A stretch of 64,000 nucleotides of DNA from Meandrina meandrites (lineage: Eukaryota > Cnidaria > Anthozoa > Scleractinia > Meandrinidae). Below, piece after piece: positions 10,831-21,469 of the stretch. Numbering within the stretch: position 1 is the stretch's first letter; every line of letters begins with the position of its first letter. The notes under the pieces were generated by a model, which searched no databases, had not been told where the DNA came from, and saw only the letters and a program-made list of their open reading frames with translations. The stretch is taken from NCBI GenBank assembly GCA_963693305.1, contig OY855915.1:8259607-8323606 (forward strand). The letters run 5' to 3'. The position numbers and the translations under genes are program-made.

Positions 10831-12180
10831 TTAAAGTTCTTACTGTGCTCTTGAAGTTTAACCTGAGGTCGTTCAGTCGTTCCATATTTTCAATGCTAGA
10901 TAATCTGCTCATTTGCTCAAGGCAGTTTAGGTATTTAAAATTTGTGAGCTACGATTAAATGTTATCGTGCTGTAAATTTTTAATGTGAGCTTCATCCATA
11001 AACCTGTGTACCGTCGCTAGCTAATTCTCTTCCTAAACAGATAAACGCCTCAAGGTATTTTCTCAGATTCCGAGAAAACATCACTAATTAACGTCACGAC
11101 TGGCTGTTTTTAATTTTGACAATCAAATCTCAAAAGGTTGGGCGACCCCTACTGAAACGTGTGATTGTTGTTCGTTTGCATATTATAAATGAGCATTCTA
11201 CTGTTGTCTGTTGTAAGCGTTGTTTTGAAACGATTACTCATGACTGCGAGTTGTGAAGAACGAATATGCTTCCTGTGTATGTAGCTGTTAAATTTTGAAA
11301 CATAAGCACGCAAGGCGTACATAGGCTAGTTTGGGTGGCATAAAGGACTCTATCGCGAGGCGTCCCTCAGTAAAGCTTGCGAAACACAAATACCTCAAGA
11401 AATTAAGTTTCTGAGAAAACAGAATAAATCACCGTCACGTATATGTCTTCTTGCGGCCAATCAGATGTCATTAAAGGTTTCACTGAGCTCTTGAGTTTAA
11501 CCTTAGGTCGCTTAGGCGATTTTTGATGCAAAATCGTAGCCGGTCTGCTGTGATCTTTTTTAGATAATTAAACTATTTGAAGTTTGCTCGTTACTATTAA
11601 ATGTAATTCTCAACAGGCCCGCTAAAAACTTCATTTCATGATCGCGTGCCGTACGGCGCTGACTAAAAACTCCTGTGAAACAGACAACCGCCTCAAGGTA
11701 TTTTTTTCAGATTCCGAGAAACAGAACTGATTAACGTCACGACTGGCTGCTTTTGGCAATCAAATTTCACAAGGTTGGCTGACCTCCATTGTATCCTAAG
11801 ATTGTTATTTTGTTGCATATAATAAATGTGCCATTATTGTCTGCTTGAGCGCTGTTTTGATGTGATCGAGCTATTTTAATACTGTATTGTGAGGTATGAC
11901 GTTGACGTAAAGTCAACAGGCTGTTGAGGCTGTCAAAGTTTGGAGTTATAGGTACGCAAGGCGTGCAAAGGCTAGCGTGGGTGTCAAAAAAATGACGTGT
12001 TGAGTATTGTGGCTCAATGTATATACAGTGGGAGGAGATTGATTGCATATTGCTGTTACTAGATTAATATAAAGCCTGTCATAGACAGTTTGAGGTAGTT
12101 TGCTCAGCTTCGTAAAATGAGGTAGTTATTTTTATCATTTGAATACGACAGAACAAATTCGTAAGAAAAATAAATATATT
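10831..12180. repeat. Repeated gene-less 5'-flank modules
   Basis: At least two further copies of the array's 5'-flank sequence without a gene. The CCAAT block recurs at about 11455-11470, next to a GACTCTATCGCGAGGCGTC segment that normally overlaps the start codon region. TTCAGATTCCGAGAAA blocks occur at about 11065 and 11707, and GTACGCAAGGCGTGCAAAGG-like words at about 11306 and 11952. They look like remains of lost gene copies or duplicated regulatory DNA. No open frame of the family is present. Confidence 0.65.
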
Positions 12181-12639
12181 GGAAAGAAACTGAATCTGAT
12201 TGCGCGCTTTCCAATCCTATAGAGCGTTTTCCATTTGTCAAAACTGGCCGGTCAGACAGGTATATTCGAGAACAGAATTCCGTTGTTAGTCAGATTTGTC
12301 CTGGCAGATCAGTCAATATCTACCTCTTACTTACCGAGCGCGAGGGCTGTACGTCTCGAGAAAGCTACAACCAGTTTCAAAAAGGGTTGGGACACTCTTG
12401 ATCAAGAACGCGATTTACGATATTTTCATATTGTTACCTTGCATCGCCCCCTTTCCCCCTGATCAATGTTGTCCGAATTTTAGGATTATATTTAAACCTT
12501 CAGCAACTTTGAAATTGGGAGGGGGGTTCAGAATAAGATGCACTTGTTTATTTTTTCAGCGAGGGCATGTTTTATAAAAACAAATACAATTTTAGGGTGA
12601 GTGTCTCATCAATTTTGAAACCGGTTGTAGTTGACTAAC
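12181..12639. other. Unassigned intergenic sequence
   Basis: No gene or family member recognised. 12220-12380 (around TGTCAAAACTGGCCGGTCAG) differs in style from the flanks and may be a mobile-element remnant; an AACCAGTTTC at about 12369-12378 and a GAAACCGGTT at 12619-12628 could be related ends, but I could not define an element. Confidence 0.3.
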
Positions 12640-13892
12640 ACATGACGTGGCTTAGAGCCGTTAATAGACAAAACTTTGATGAGTGGAGGGGGGGGGGGGG
12701 GGGAGGGGGGTTGAGCGGGAAGCAAGATTCCTAAGGTGGTGGAACTGGGAGAGATTGAGAAAAGTTTTGCAGCATTTCGTTATATTTTGCCCTAGAAATG
12801 GGCAAAGAGGCAAGAACCACTACGAAAACGGGAAGGAACCGGAAGTAAAAGGTACGGGAAACGTGAGGTTCAAACACCCCCTCCCCACTCCCCCCTCTTT
12901 AATAAGCGGTCGATTCTGCAAGAAGTTGTTGTTTAGAAGGCAAAGTGAAGGTAATCGAGTTACTTAGATTCAATTAAATCATTGCATGCCAGTCAAGGTT
13001 AAATCTGTTTTATTGTAGTGCTCTTATTAAAAATGTTTTGACATTAAAATCATGTTGCACTAAGCTGTAACACATCTATCTCTTCTCAAAGGCTTTCAAA
13101 TAGTAATACTTTATTTCACTGCTTTAAATTAACAAAATATCTATGCTACATGCTCTCCGAATTTAATATAAAATCTTTCTAGGAGCATCCTCCGCTAACC
13201 TACTTTTAGCGATCCGTGAAACATGTTACATATTGCACCTTCACCTTGAAAATATTTTTAAACTAGTCATAAACGGTATTGAAAAATGCAAAATGCTACG
13301 TGAATTATGGGTTCTTCTTATCATTATGGTCATCATGTATAACTGTAAGTAACTTTTTTTACGAGACTTCGTTCGTTCGTTCGTTCGTTCGTTCGTTCGT
13401 TCGTTCATTCATTCATTCATCGCTTTCCGTGAAGCGGCGCAAAGATAACAACCAAAAATTAATCTTTTAGCAGTTTTCTGTACTTGTGATTGCGTCTTCA
13501 GGTTACTTCCTATTTTCCATCTAATTGGGTTGGAATATCTTTTTTTACTGAAAAATTCAGTTGATTGTCTGACCTAAGTAGGAATAAGATTCAAATCTCC
13601 TCTGGTGAAAGAGAACTTATTAATTCAGATATATTTCCTTTCTCACAAAAAAAAAAAATATTCAACCACGCAAACAACAGAAATATCTATAACGCTTTCC
13701 GTGAAGCGGCGCAGCAATGAAACAACAACAAAAATTAAAATCATTTACGGATCATGATACTATTTACTAGATTTGTTCACATTATAATTTGCGTATATAC
13801 AACGCGAGGCCACAAAATGAAGAATTTGTCATTGAAGATACCGCGCATTTCAAAACAGAGATACAAACTACAAATACTGACAAATGAAACAT
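12640..13892. repeat. 3' flank module of the TRIM-NHL gene at 13893-16100
   Basis: Same module as 6600-8503, without the MITE: poly-G stretch at 12685-12712, the AGAAGTTGTTGTTTAG block (about 12920), TTCG/TTCA microsatellite at 13369-13420, a short GCTTTCCGTGAAGCGGCG segment seen twice, and the TACAAATACTGACAAATGAA block next to the stop codon. No gene seen. Confidence 0.75.
13369..13420. repeat. TTCG then TTCA tetranucleotide array
   Basis: Simple tandem repeat at the same relative place as the microsatellite at 7289-7440 in the neighbouring unit. Confidence 0.95.
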
Positions 13893-16100
13893 CTACTTCA
13901 ATATGAATACTTTGTTGGCTGTAAAGCTAGTCACGAGAATACGTCCATCTGGTGCTGTTGCTATTCCAAAAGGATCTGGCAAATGAGTGAGAGTTTTGCC
14001 TGTGAAGCGACCGTCTAACGTAAATTGCTGAACTCGATTATTGTTCCAATCACATACCAGAAGATTACTGTACCTGTCTACAAGCATACCATACGAAAAG
14101 TTAAATTTTCCTTCCTGATTCCCTTGTGTTCCAAACTTGTATAAGAAAGTTCCTGACTGATCGTAAACTTTAATACAGCTATTGCCTTCATCAGATACGA
14201 GAAACATGTTTTTGTAAGGAATGCAGCTAGTTGGACAGTTGAGTTTCTCTGGGCCGCTGTCTCCAAATATGGAAATAGTTTCTCCTTCCTTTGACAAAAA
14301 ATGTATCCTATGATTGCCGCACTCGGTTACAACAATGCGTCCTTCATCATCTAAACTGACATCAATTGGTTTCTTAAACTCTCCTTTTCCTGCACCATAT
14401 TTTCCAAAGCTTTTCACAACAGTTCCTGTCTGGATATTTATGTGTTGAATTCTATGATTCACTTCATCTGCAATTAGAATCTCGTTGTCGTTAAAAAACG
14501 AAACGCTAACTGGGTACTTAAACTGCCCAGAATTTGATCCTTGGTTGCCGATTTTCCTTAAACAGTTGCCGTCTTGATCAAATACAAAAACACACTGGCC
14601 AGTGTAATCTGTCAAAACTATCTTGCCTTCTGTGTTAACAGAGAATCCATGTAACGCTTGGGGCACGTCTCTTTCAAAGAATTTTAAGTCCAACTCACCG
14701 ACTACAACAAGTTCACGTTCTTTCACCTGCATAGTAAAAGGACAGGTCGGAAGTTTATCGCCATTGATCTTTACTTCAATGCTGTAGGCGCCCGGTACTG
14801 TCGGGGTAAAATTGAGTTGAAGATTACCGTCTTCTTTCTCGCTAACCATCACATTTGTTACATCTTTAGCCCGTTCTATCAGAATTTCAACTTGATCTTT
14901 AAGATCAGCTTGGTTACTCAGCTCCCCTTCAGATGCTTTGGGACATAACGTCAACTCTGCTTCTACACCAGCCTGGAGAGTTTGATCCAGTCCTTCAAGC
15001 GTTGATTGATTTGCGTCTGCCTTTGCAACTGTCCTAATGAAACCCAGCCTCAAGTCCGCCACAGGTGCCGCGGTAAATGTGATAAATGAAGACTCGTTTC
15101 GTTCAGGAACTTGAACCGTATGAAGTTCTTTAAATCGTTGTTTCAAAGTTTCCTTGTTCGACATGATATCCGAGCTCGAGCTTCTCTGTGCCAGATTACT
15201 AGCAAACTCCACCGCTTGTTTCATTTGCTTGACCAGGGACTCCGCTTCCTGCATAGCAGAGTTAATTACCTCGAGTCTCGACACGCGTGTAGTCTCGAGT
15301 GATGCAATCGCCTCTTGCTCCCGTTCTCGAATCTCTGCGATCATTTGTTCAGCAGCTTGCGAGACTCCACGTTTGGCTGTTTCGACATTTCTTTCCAGCC
15401 TAGAAATAGTTTCTTTGAATTGTTGAATCACTTTACTAAGCTCACTTATCTTTTCCTTGATCATTTCAGCGTCTGACATGATGTTAGGTTTCTCGTCATG
15501 GGCTGCTTTGTCGAGTAAAACGATCTCGTGATTTCGGTGATCCGTTGCTACACAAATATAACAAACACAAGCTCGACACGAAAAGCAGAAAAATCTCGTG
15601 ATTTCTTTCTCATGGAACTTCTGCGAGCAAAACGGCTGTCTCTTCAGCAAGGCTTCGTAATCTTCTGCTTTAAAATCTTTCACTGGTGTGACTTTATGCC
15701 CTTCGAACGATGCCTTTAACATTTCGTGTGCGTTGTAACAGTCTGGACACATAAATCGTCCACAGTCAAAACAATAGTACATCTGGGAGTTGGTTTTCCT
15801 ACATTGGGAACAAGTAATGTTACTTCCATCGCCACTCCGTCGAACAGCAAGGAGACTTAGCAAACTGTTGTGGAAGAAACTGCTCGGCAAACTTTTGAAG
15901 CGATTTCCTTCGGGTAAATCGATTTGAGCTTGGCACTCCGGACATCGGAACTTTCCTTGTTTGTGGCTCGCTCTTGCATGATTCGACAGACACTCACAGC
16001 AAAATGTGTGAAGACATGATATAGTTTTGGGCTCGTTGTAGATATCGAGACAAATTGAGCAAGTGAGATGTTGTTTGAGGTTTTCCAAAAGGGACTCCAT
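13893..16100 (-). CDS. TRIM-NHL protein, gene 2
   Basis: 735 residues, single exon, starting at the conserved MESLL Met. Domain order is as in gene 1 with all RING and B-box ligands present. Its first 200 codons are nearly identical to gene 1 even at silent positions, whereas the filamin-NHL half differs at many places, a pattern that suggests gene conversion of the N-terminal half. B-box 2 carries its own changes (RACVCYICVAT for QACVCQICIVT). NHL surface-type positions differ from all paralogues: DYTGQC in blade 1, DEVNHR in blade 2, FKKP in blade 3, FNFSYG in blade 5. The linker is the KADANQS type. It lies head-to-head with the plus-strand pseudogene at 16655-18410. Predicted cytoplasmic ubiquitin ligase; target unknown. 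Confidence 0.93.
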   Translation of the reverse strand: MESLLENLKQHLTCSICLDIYNEPKTISCLHTFCCECLSNHARASHKQGKFRCPECQAQIDLPEGNRFKSLPSSFFHNSLLSLLAVRRSGDGSNITCSQCRKTNSQMYYCFDCGRFMCPDCYNAHEMLKASFEGHKVTPVKDFKAEDYEALLKRQPFCSQKFHEKEITRFFCFSCRACVCYICVATDHRNHEIVLLDKAAHDEKPNIMSDAEMIKEKISELSKVIQQFKETISRLERNVETAKRGVSQAAEQMIAEIREREQEAIASLETTRVSRLEVINSAMQEAESLVKQMKQAVEFASNLAQRSSSSDIMSNKETLKQRFKELHTVQVPERNESSFITFTAAPVADLRLGFIRTVAKADANQSTLEGLDQTLQAGVEAELTLCPKASEGELSNQADLKDQVEILIERAKDVTNVMVSEKEDGNLQLNFTPTVPGAYSIEVKINGDKLPTCPFTMQVKERELVVVGELDLKFFERDVPQALHGFSVNTEGKIVLTDYTGQCVFVFDQDGNCLRKIGNQGSNSGQFKYPVSVSFFNDNEILIADEVNHRIQHINIQTGTVVKSFGKYGAGKGEFKKPIDVSLDDEGRIVVTECGNHRIHFLSKEGETISIFGDSGPEKLNCPTSCIPYKNMFLVSDEGNSCIKVYDQSGTFLYKFGTQGNQEGKFNFSYGMLVDRYSNLLVCDWNNNRVQQFTLDGRFTGKTLTHLPDPFGIATAPDGRILVTSFTANKVFILK

Positions 16101-16654
16101 TGCTAGGCGTCGCTCGACAAAGCTTGCGAAAAAGACAACAGAATCAAGGTGTTTGAGTTTCTGAGAAAACGGAATTAATTAACGTTACAGCTGTCTGTCT
16201 GTGGCCAATCATATTGCATAAAAGTATTTAATTATCCTGTAGTTGTTCATCCGCCTTGCATGTTTATAAATGCTCGTTCGTAGTGCGCTGCGAGTCTTAG
16301 TTTTTAGACAATGAAGGTGACTGAACACAGTTTTTGATACCTTTGCCGCATCTGCAATTTTTCTAAAGCCGTTGATACCTCGGTACACTTCCGTATTTGA
16401 TATTTTATTTAGCATGCGTGTCGTTGCCACGGTAACATGATTAGAGATAAACATGCCTTTTAATGGGTTTTATCTTTTTGCAGAAAATTTAGACGTTAGA
16501 TTTTCTCCATTATTTGCCTGGAACAAACTTGTGACAATGCTTTCGTATTTCAATATGGTTGGCCACAGACAGACAGACAGCTGTAACGTTAATTAATTCG
16601 GTTTTCTCAGAAACTCAAACACCTTGATTCTGTTGTCTTTTTCGCAAGCTTTAC
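16101..16654. promoter_or_regulatory. Inverted duplicate 5' flanks between gene 2 and a divergent pseudogene
   Basis: The gene 2 promoter block (CCAAT at 16204-16208 on the plus strand, AACGTTA, TTTCTGAGAAAAC, down to GCAAGCTT-like sequence) lies at about 16125-16209. An inverted, nearly identical copy lies at about 16554-16654 and points into the plus-strand pseudogene. Between them is about 340 bp of unrelated sequence. The arrangement could work as a bidirectional promoter, but one side drives a broken gene. Confidence 0.65.
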
Positions 16655-18410
16655 TGAGAAAGTAGCCCGCGACGAGAAACCCAACATCATGTCGGGCGCT
16701 GAAATAAAGAAAGATAAGCGAGCTTAGCGAAGTGATTCAACATTTTAATGAAACGATTTCTGAGCTGTCGAAACTGCTAAACGTGGAGTCTCGCAAGCTG
16801 CTGAAAAAAAGATCGCAAAAGATTCAGGAACGAAAAGCGATTGTGTCACTCAAGGGCTTCACGCGTGACGAGGCTCGAGAGAATTAAATCGGCTATGCAG
16901 GAAGCGTAGTCCCTGGTCAAACAAAGGAAACAAGCGGTAGAGTTTGTTAATAATCTGTCACAGAGAAGCTCCATCACGGACATCATGCGAAACAAGGAAA
17001 CATTAAAACAGAGATTTGAAAAGCTGCGTAACGGTTGAAGCTCCTAAACAGAATGAGACTACATTTATCAAATTTACCACGGGTTTTGAAGAGGACTTGA
17101 AATCGCGTTTTATCGAGACCACTGAAAAGATGGCTGACGCAAAACGATCAACACTTGAAGGACTTGATCAACCTCTTCTAGCTGGTGAAGAAGCAGAATT
17201 TACGCTATGCCTCAAAACAACTGAAGGGGAGCTGAGTAATCAGGCTGATCTCAAAGATCAAGTTGAAGTTCTGATAGAGCCCGTTATAGACCTGACAGAA
17301 TTAATGTGATGATTAGCGAGAAAGGAGACGGTAATCTTCAGCTCAATTTTACTCCGACAGTACTGGGCGCCTACAGCATTGAAGTAAAGATCAATGGCGA
17401 TAAACTTCCGACCTGTCCTTTTACTATGCAGGTGAAAGAACGTGAACTTGTTGTAGTCGGTGAGTTGGACTTAAAATTCTTTCAAGGAGACGTGCCCCAA
17501 GGGTTACATGGAATCGCTATTAACACGGAAGGCAAGATAGTTTTGAAAGGTTACAACGCTGGTAACTGTGTTTATATATTTGATCAAGAAGGCAACTGTT
17601 TAAGGAAAATTGGCAACCAAGAAACAAATTCTGGACAATTTAAGTACTCAGCTAGCGCTTCCTTTTTAAATGACAACGAGATTCTAATTCAAGGGAATCA
17701 TAGAATACAACACATAAATATCCAGACAGGAACTATTTTGAAAAGCTTTGGAAAACGTGGTGATAAAAAGGAGTGTTTAATAGTGCAGTTTATGTTTGTT
17801 TGGATGATAAAGGACGCATTGTTGTAACCGAGTACAACAATCATAGGATACATGTGTTGTCAAAGGACGGAGAAACTATTTCCATATTTGGAGACAGCGG
17901 CCCAGAGAAACTCAACTATCCAGCTAGTTATATTCCTTAGAAAAACATGTTTCTCGTATCTGATGGAGGTAATTCAGGGACCGCGGAGGGGGAGGGGCTG
18001 GTAGGGCTCTAGCCCTACCACTTTTTTGCTTGGGTTGATTTTGTAAGGCTCCAGATGCCAGGGATAATGTATGAATTTTACCACTTGAAAGTGACAAAAG
18101 GCTTCTACTTCTGCATATGCGCTTCACGAAGTCAAAGGCTAGGCACAGCTGCGCGGAAAAACCGCAAGAGAAACTTTGGCAACTTCAAAAAGGAGCAAGC
18201 TTAGACAGGTTTATTTAACATATTTACTGCATTGGAAGGTATACTAACTGGGCCGGCAATGCTATATTTATTGGGGTTGTTAAAATGATGGCGAGCAAAT
18301 GTATGATAAATGGCAGAATAGTGACCTCAAATCCTTGTTTGTCTTGGCCAGATTTTTTAGCCCTAGCACTTTAAGATGGTCTCCATGGTCCCTGGTAATA
18401 GCTGCATTTT
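16655..18410 (+). pseudogene. TRIM-NHL pseudogene lacking RING and B-boxes, interrupted by a hAT-like element
   Basis: Homology starts at the AAHDEKPN segment that follows B-box 2 (about residue 199 of paralogues), directly after the 5' flank, so about 200 codons holding the RING and both B-boxes are deleted. The coiled coil has small deletions and a TAG; the filamin and NHL parts are shifted near 17032 and 17306 and again near 17760. It reaches blade 4 at 17975, is split by an insertion (17976-18393), resumes for a few codons (AGCTGCATT, 18399-18407) and then changes to unrelated flank. Positions 16793-17746 are duplicated at 1-954. No intact product is possible. Confidence 0.9.
17976..18393. 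mobile_element. Non-autonomous hAT-like element inside a TRIM-NHL pseudogene
   Basis: 418 bp with inverted ends AGGGACCGCGGAG and (right, reversed) AGGGACCATGGAG. Flanks are GGTAATTC (17968-17975) and GGTAATAG (18394-18401), 6 of 8 bases equal; paralogues read GGCAATAGCTGC across the site, so the duplication derives from coding sequence. An 8-bp duplication and (C)AGGG ends suggest the hAT superfamily. No transposase is encoded. Confidence 0.7.
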
Positions 18411-19500
18411 TTCTCCTTTGATCATTTATCAAAATAATTCTGCTATAGGAAAATTGTGTGCCACTATTAAATTTGAATTTGTTGCGAATTTGTCCTCGAT
18501 CGTGCAATGTCGCTAACTAACGCTCTTGCAAAACACCTGCCTCGTTGTTTTGAAACGTTTACAAACATAGGTAGGCAAGGCGTGCAAAGTCCAGTGTGGG
18601 GTTATTTTCAAGAGGGGCTCCATTGTTAGGTGCCGCTCTGTTGAGCTTGCGAATTATAAATGCTTCAAGAAGTTTCTGGCAAAAACCGAATGAATAACCG
18701 ACACACCTATTAGCTTATGGCCAATCAGATGTCATTAGAGCTCTTGAGTTTAACCTCAGGTCGTTTAGGCGCACTGCACTTTTAAATACAAAATCGTAGT
18801 CTTCTCTGATCCATTATTAGATAATTTAACTGTTTGAAATTTGCACTAAAAATTGTAAGCCGTACCCCGGAGCAAATTTGAATTCTTAAGCACAAATCGC
18901 AGCTTCGTAATTTAAACGAAGCGTGTCGCTAATTTCTCGCCGTGTGGGTGATAAAAGGTCAATCATGGAGCAATCATTTTATGTTTCTTTAAAACAGAGC
19001 TTGTATTACCTTGTTGTATAAAACGAACACGGAACTTGTAACTAGCTTGAACAGATTTAAATTAAAAGTTTCAAGTTGGTTAATTTAAACTGTCATTCAG
19101 TATTGGAACATTGCACCGCAACATTGCGAAGTTCCTTTCGAAAGAACATGCGGTTTGGCTGTGAATGAAGTTCTTAACAGGCCCGTTCAAAAGTAGTCTG
19201 TTTCATCCGTGACGCTAACTAAAGCTCTTGCGAAACCAATAACCGACTCAAGGTATTATATTAGATTCCTAGACAAAAAAACTGATTAACGTCACGGCTG
19301 AGTGACTTTGGCAATCAGAATTTATAAGGTTGGTTGGCCACCATTGTAGCCTGAGATTGTTGTTCCATAAAATAAACGTGCCATTGTTGTGTGCATTGGT
19401 GGGTTGTTTTGATATGATCGAGCTGTTTTATTACCGTATTACGAGCCATGAATTTGACATAAGCGCAACAGGCTATTGAGGTCGTTATACTTTGATAAGA
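18411..19500. repeat. Gene-less 5'-flank modules
   Basis: Contains array 5'-flank words without a gene: GTAGGCAAGGCGTGCAAAGT (about 18571), an AGAGGGGCTCCATTGTTAGG start-region echo (about 18612), GGCCAATCAGATGTCATTAG (18719-18738, CCAAT intact) and a GATTAACGTCACGGCTGAGT block (about 19286). It probably marks a deleted gene copy. No coding sequence seen. Confidence 0.6.
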
Positions 19501-20301
19501 TAGGTACGTTACTGATTTGTCAGCTTATTCCACGACATGTCACTTTATGCGGCTCTTCCTTCAGTCATCAGGCAGTTGTTCTTTCCAAAAGAGAGTTAAA
19601 CCCTAATCTCGGGTTAAATCGACTTAACCTCCGGTTAAATTTTAAGAAATTTAACATTGGGTTAAGGTCTAACTCAAGGTTCTGCCGGGACCTGTTCAAG
19701 ATTCGTTTTCTCTTTTTAGCATCAATACATTAATACAGCATTAATGTCATGAGAATTTAGCAAATGATCAATCTTAAAGATCGTACTGTTTTTGGCATAT
19801 GAGCAAAGTCTCCCAACTAGGACGATAAGATATGTATTGAGTCCAGTAAGGAGAATTTGTATGCAGTGACTTTGGAAATTGTTTATGATTATTTTATTGA
19901 TTACAGTCAAGGAAACAGTTTTTCCGCCTGATACAGTTGAAAATGAACTGTAGAAATGCAGTAACTTCATGAAACAAGCCATGTGAAATGAAACTTAAAT
20001 TGACGTCAGAGCTAGATAAGGCATTTATAAAGTGCTGAAGTCTGGATATTAGAGCCTCTCACCCTTTAAAAGTAACACAAGGAACAATATTATTATATTA
20101 AAATGTTTCATCTAAGGCTGAGGAGGTCATAAAAGGCCGAGGGTTTCCGTCATAGTATAAATTTAGACTTGTAGCCCATTCACACCAAAGCTTAAACATG
20201 TTTAAAGGCTGTTTACTAAAACACGGTTTAAAATTGCTTTCTTCAAAGAAATTGCTAACTGGTGTTTGCCGACTTCAAATTTAGCACAAGTTAGCGCTTA
20301 C
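19501..20301. other. Intergenic, dispersed repeats
   Basis: No gene seen. 19590-19690 is a cluster of GGTTAAAT/TTTAACC-type words in both senses, likely a small inverted-repeat element whose ends I could not fix. 19735-20130 is related to 47040-47420 (AGCAAATGATCAATC through CACCCTTTAAAAG), a second dispersed segment pair. Confidence 0.5.
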
Positions 20302-20421
20302 TGATGTAATGTATATGAAATGATTCATATGTGAACTGCGGATATATATGAAGGTGATATGTGATCTTCGCAGTGAATTTCCAATTTAAGCAATTGGAAT
20401 AAAGAAGCCTGAAAAAAATCA

Positions 20422-20455
<34 letters not shown>

Positions 20456-20640
20456 GATACGGGTGCGATGCTCTACCAACTGAGCTATGAAGCCACACAT
20501 TGGGAGCGAGGTCAATTGTGAGTTCATATTTTCCCGTGATAGGAGTGAAATGATGTAATGTATATGAAATGATTCATATGTGAACTGCGGATATATATGA
20601 AGGTGATATGTGATCTTCGCAGTGAATTTCCAATTTAAGC
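20302..20640. repeat. 249-bp repeat unit with a tRNA inside (one full period plus a partial)
   Basis: A 90-bp block (TGATGTAATGTATATGAAAT to CCAATTTAAGC) occurs identically at 20302-20391 and 20551-20640, 249 bp apart, with a tRNA-like gene between. This is what a tandem array of tRNA-bearing units would leave after shrinking to little more than one unit. Confidence 0.85.
20423..20494 (-). tRNA. tRNA or tRNA-derived gene, anticodon position reads CGT (Thr-like)
   Basis: 72 nt that fold as a cloverleaf: a perfect 7-bp acceptor stem (GGCTTCA with TGAAGCC), D arm GCTC/GAGC with an A-box-like TAGCTCAGTTGGTAG, T arm ACGGG/CCCGT around TTCGAAT (B box). Seven T on the gene strand (20412-20418) could stop Pol III. 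No intron. The anticodon stem is weak (one G-T pair and one A-C mismatch) and base 33 is C instead of the universal T; by position the anticodon is CGT. These flaws make a tRNA-derived repeat as likely as a working tRNA-Thr. Confidence 0.75.
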
Positions 20641-21469
20641 TTACTGGAACGCGGTGCAAAATTAAGTCTTTCAGTTTTCTGTTGCTGATTTTCATTTTAT
20701 TAAACCTGGTTTAAATAAACACAAGTTTATTTTAACGGATGAAAAAGACCAAACTAATAAGAAAGGTCATGTCCAAATGGTGTGATTGGTAGATATCGAT
20801 CTATCCTTTTCTCTTTCTTACTCAGCAGAAAACTGGAAGAAAGTGCGCAGGTCGAGCTGGGAGACACAACAATCTCGTCACGGGAACTATCCGTGTCATG
20901 TCCCCGATCAAAGAAGCAAGTAGAACGTAAATCGTTCAAAGCTCACTCACCCGTAGCTTTTGCTTTCAAAGGTGTTATTAAGGAACAGAATAGGCGAAAA
21001 ATTAGATTTGTGAAATTTTAACACCGTTTTTATTGAGGAGCTCTTAAACGTTTTCACATTTAAAATTAGCTGAAACACGTCAACTCTTCTCGAAGGTTTA
21101 CAAATAATAATAATTTCTTCAGTTCACTGCTATAAGTAAAAGAAACTAAATACGGCTCTCCAGACTTTTATCATTGAATTCTCCCGATTTATTATCCAAA
21201 AACTTTAAAACAAAGCATTCTTTTGCTAATCTATGTTTAGCGATCCGTGAAACATATTGCATATTGCATATTACACTTTTTCTGCTCTCAACCAGAAAAG
21301 CTCAAAAATGAAGTCAAAATGCAGAGAACTGGAGTTGAAAGAAGCTAACTTTAATTACAAAATTTCTGGCGAAGAATGCCCCGGACACCCTTACAAGAGC
21401 ACACCTTAGATGATTATGATAATGTCTCCAGCGCTAAATATTACTCCCTATTTTCAATCTTTGTTAGTT
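20641..21469. other. Intergenic and 3' flank of the NHL pseudogene
   Basis: 20641-21020 shows no recognisable gene. From about 21030 it matches the 3' flank of the gene at 56405-58606 (55690-56020): TTTTTATTGAGGAGCTCT, AACTCTTCTCGAAGG and the AAAATGCAGAGAACTGGA type segment. This links the following pseudogene to that gene lineage. Confidence 0.55.

Noticed and set aside
13279..13470. Frame with repeated VRSF units
   Set aside because: Translation of the TTCG microsatellite.
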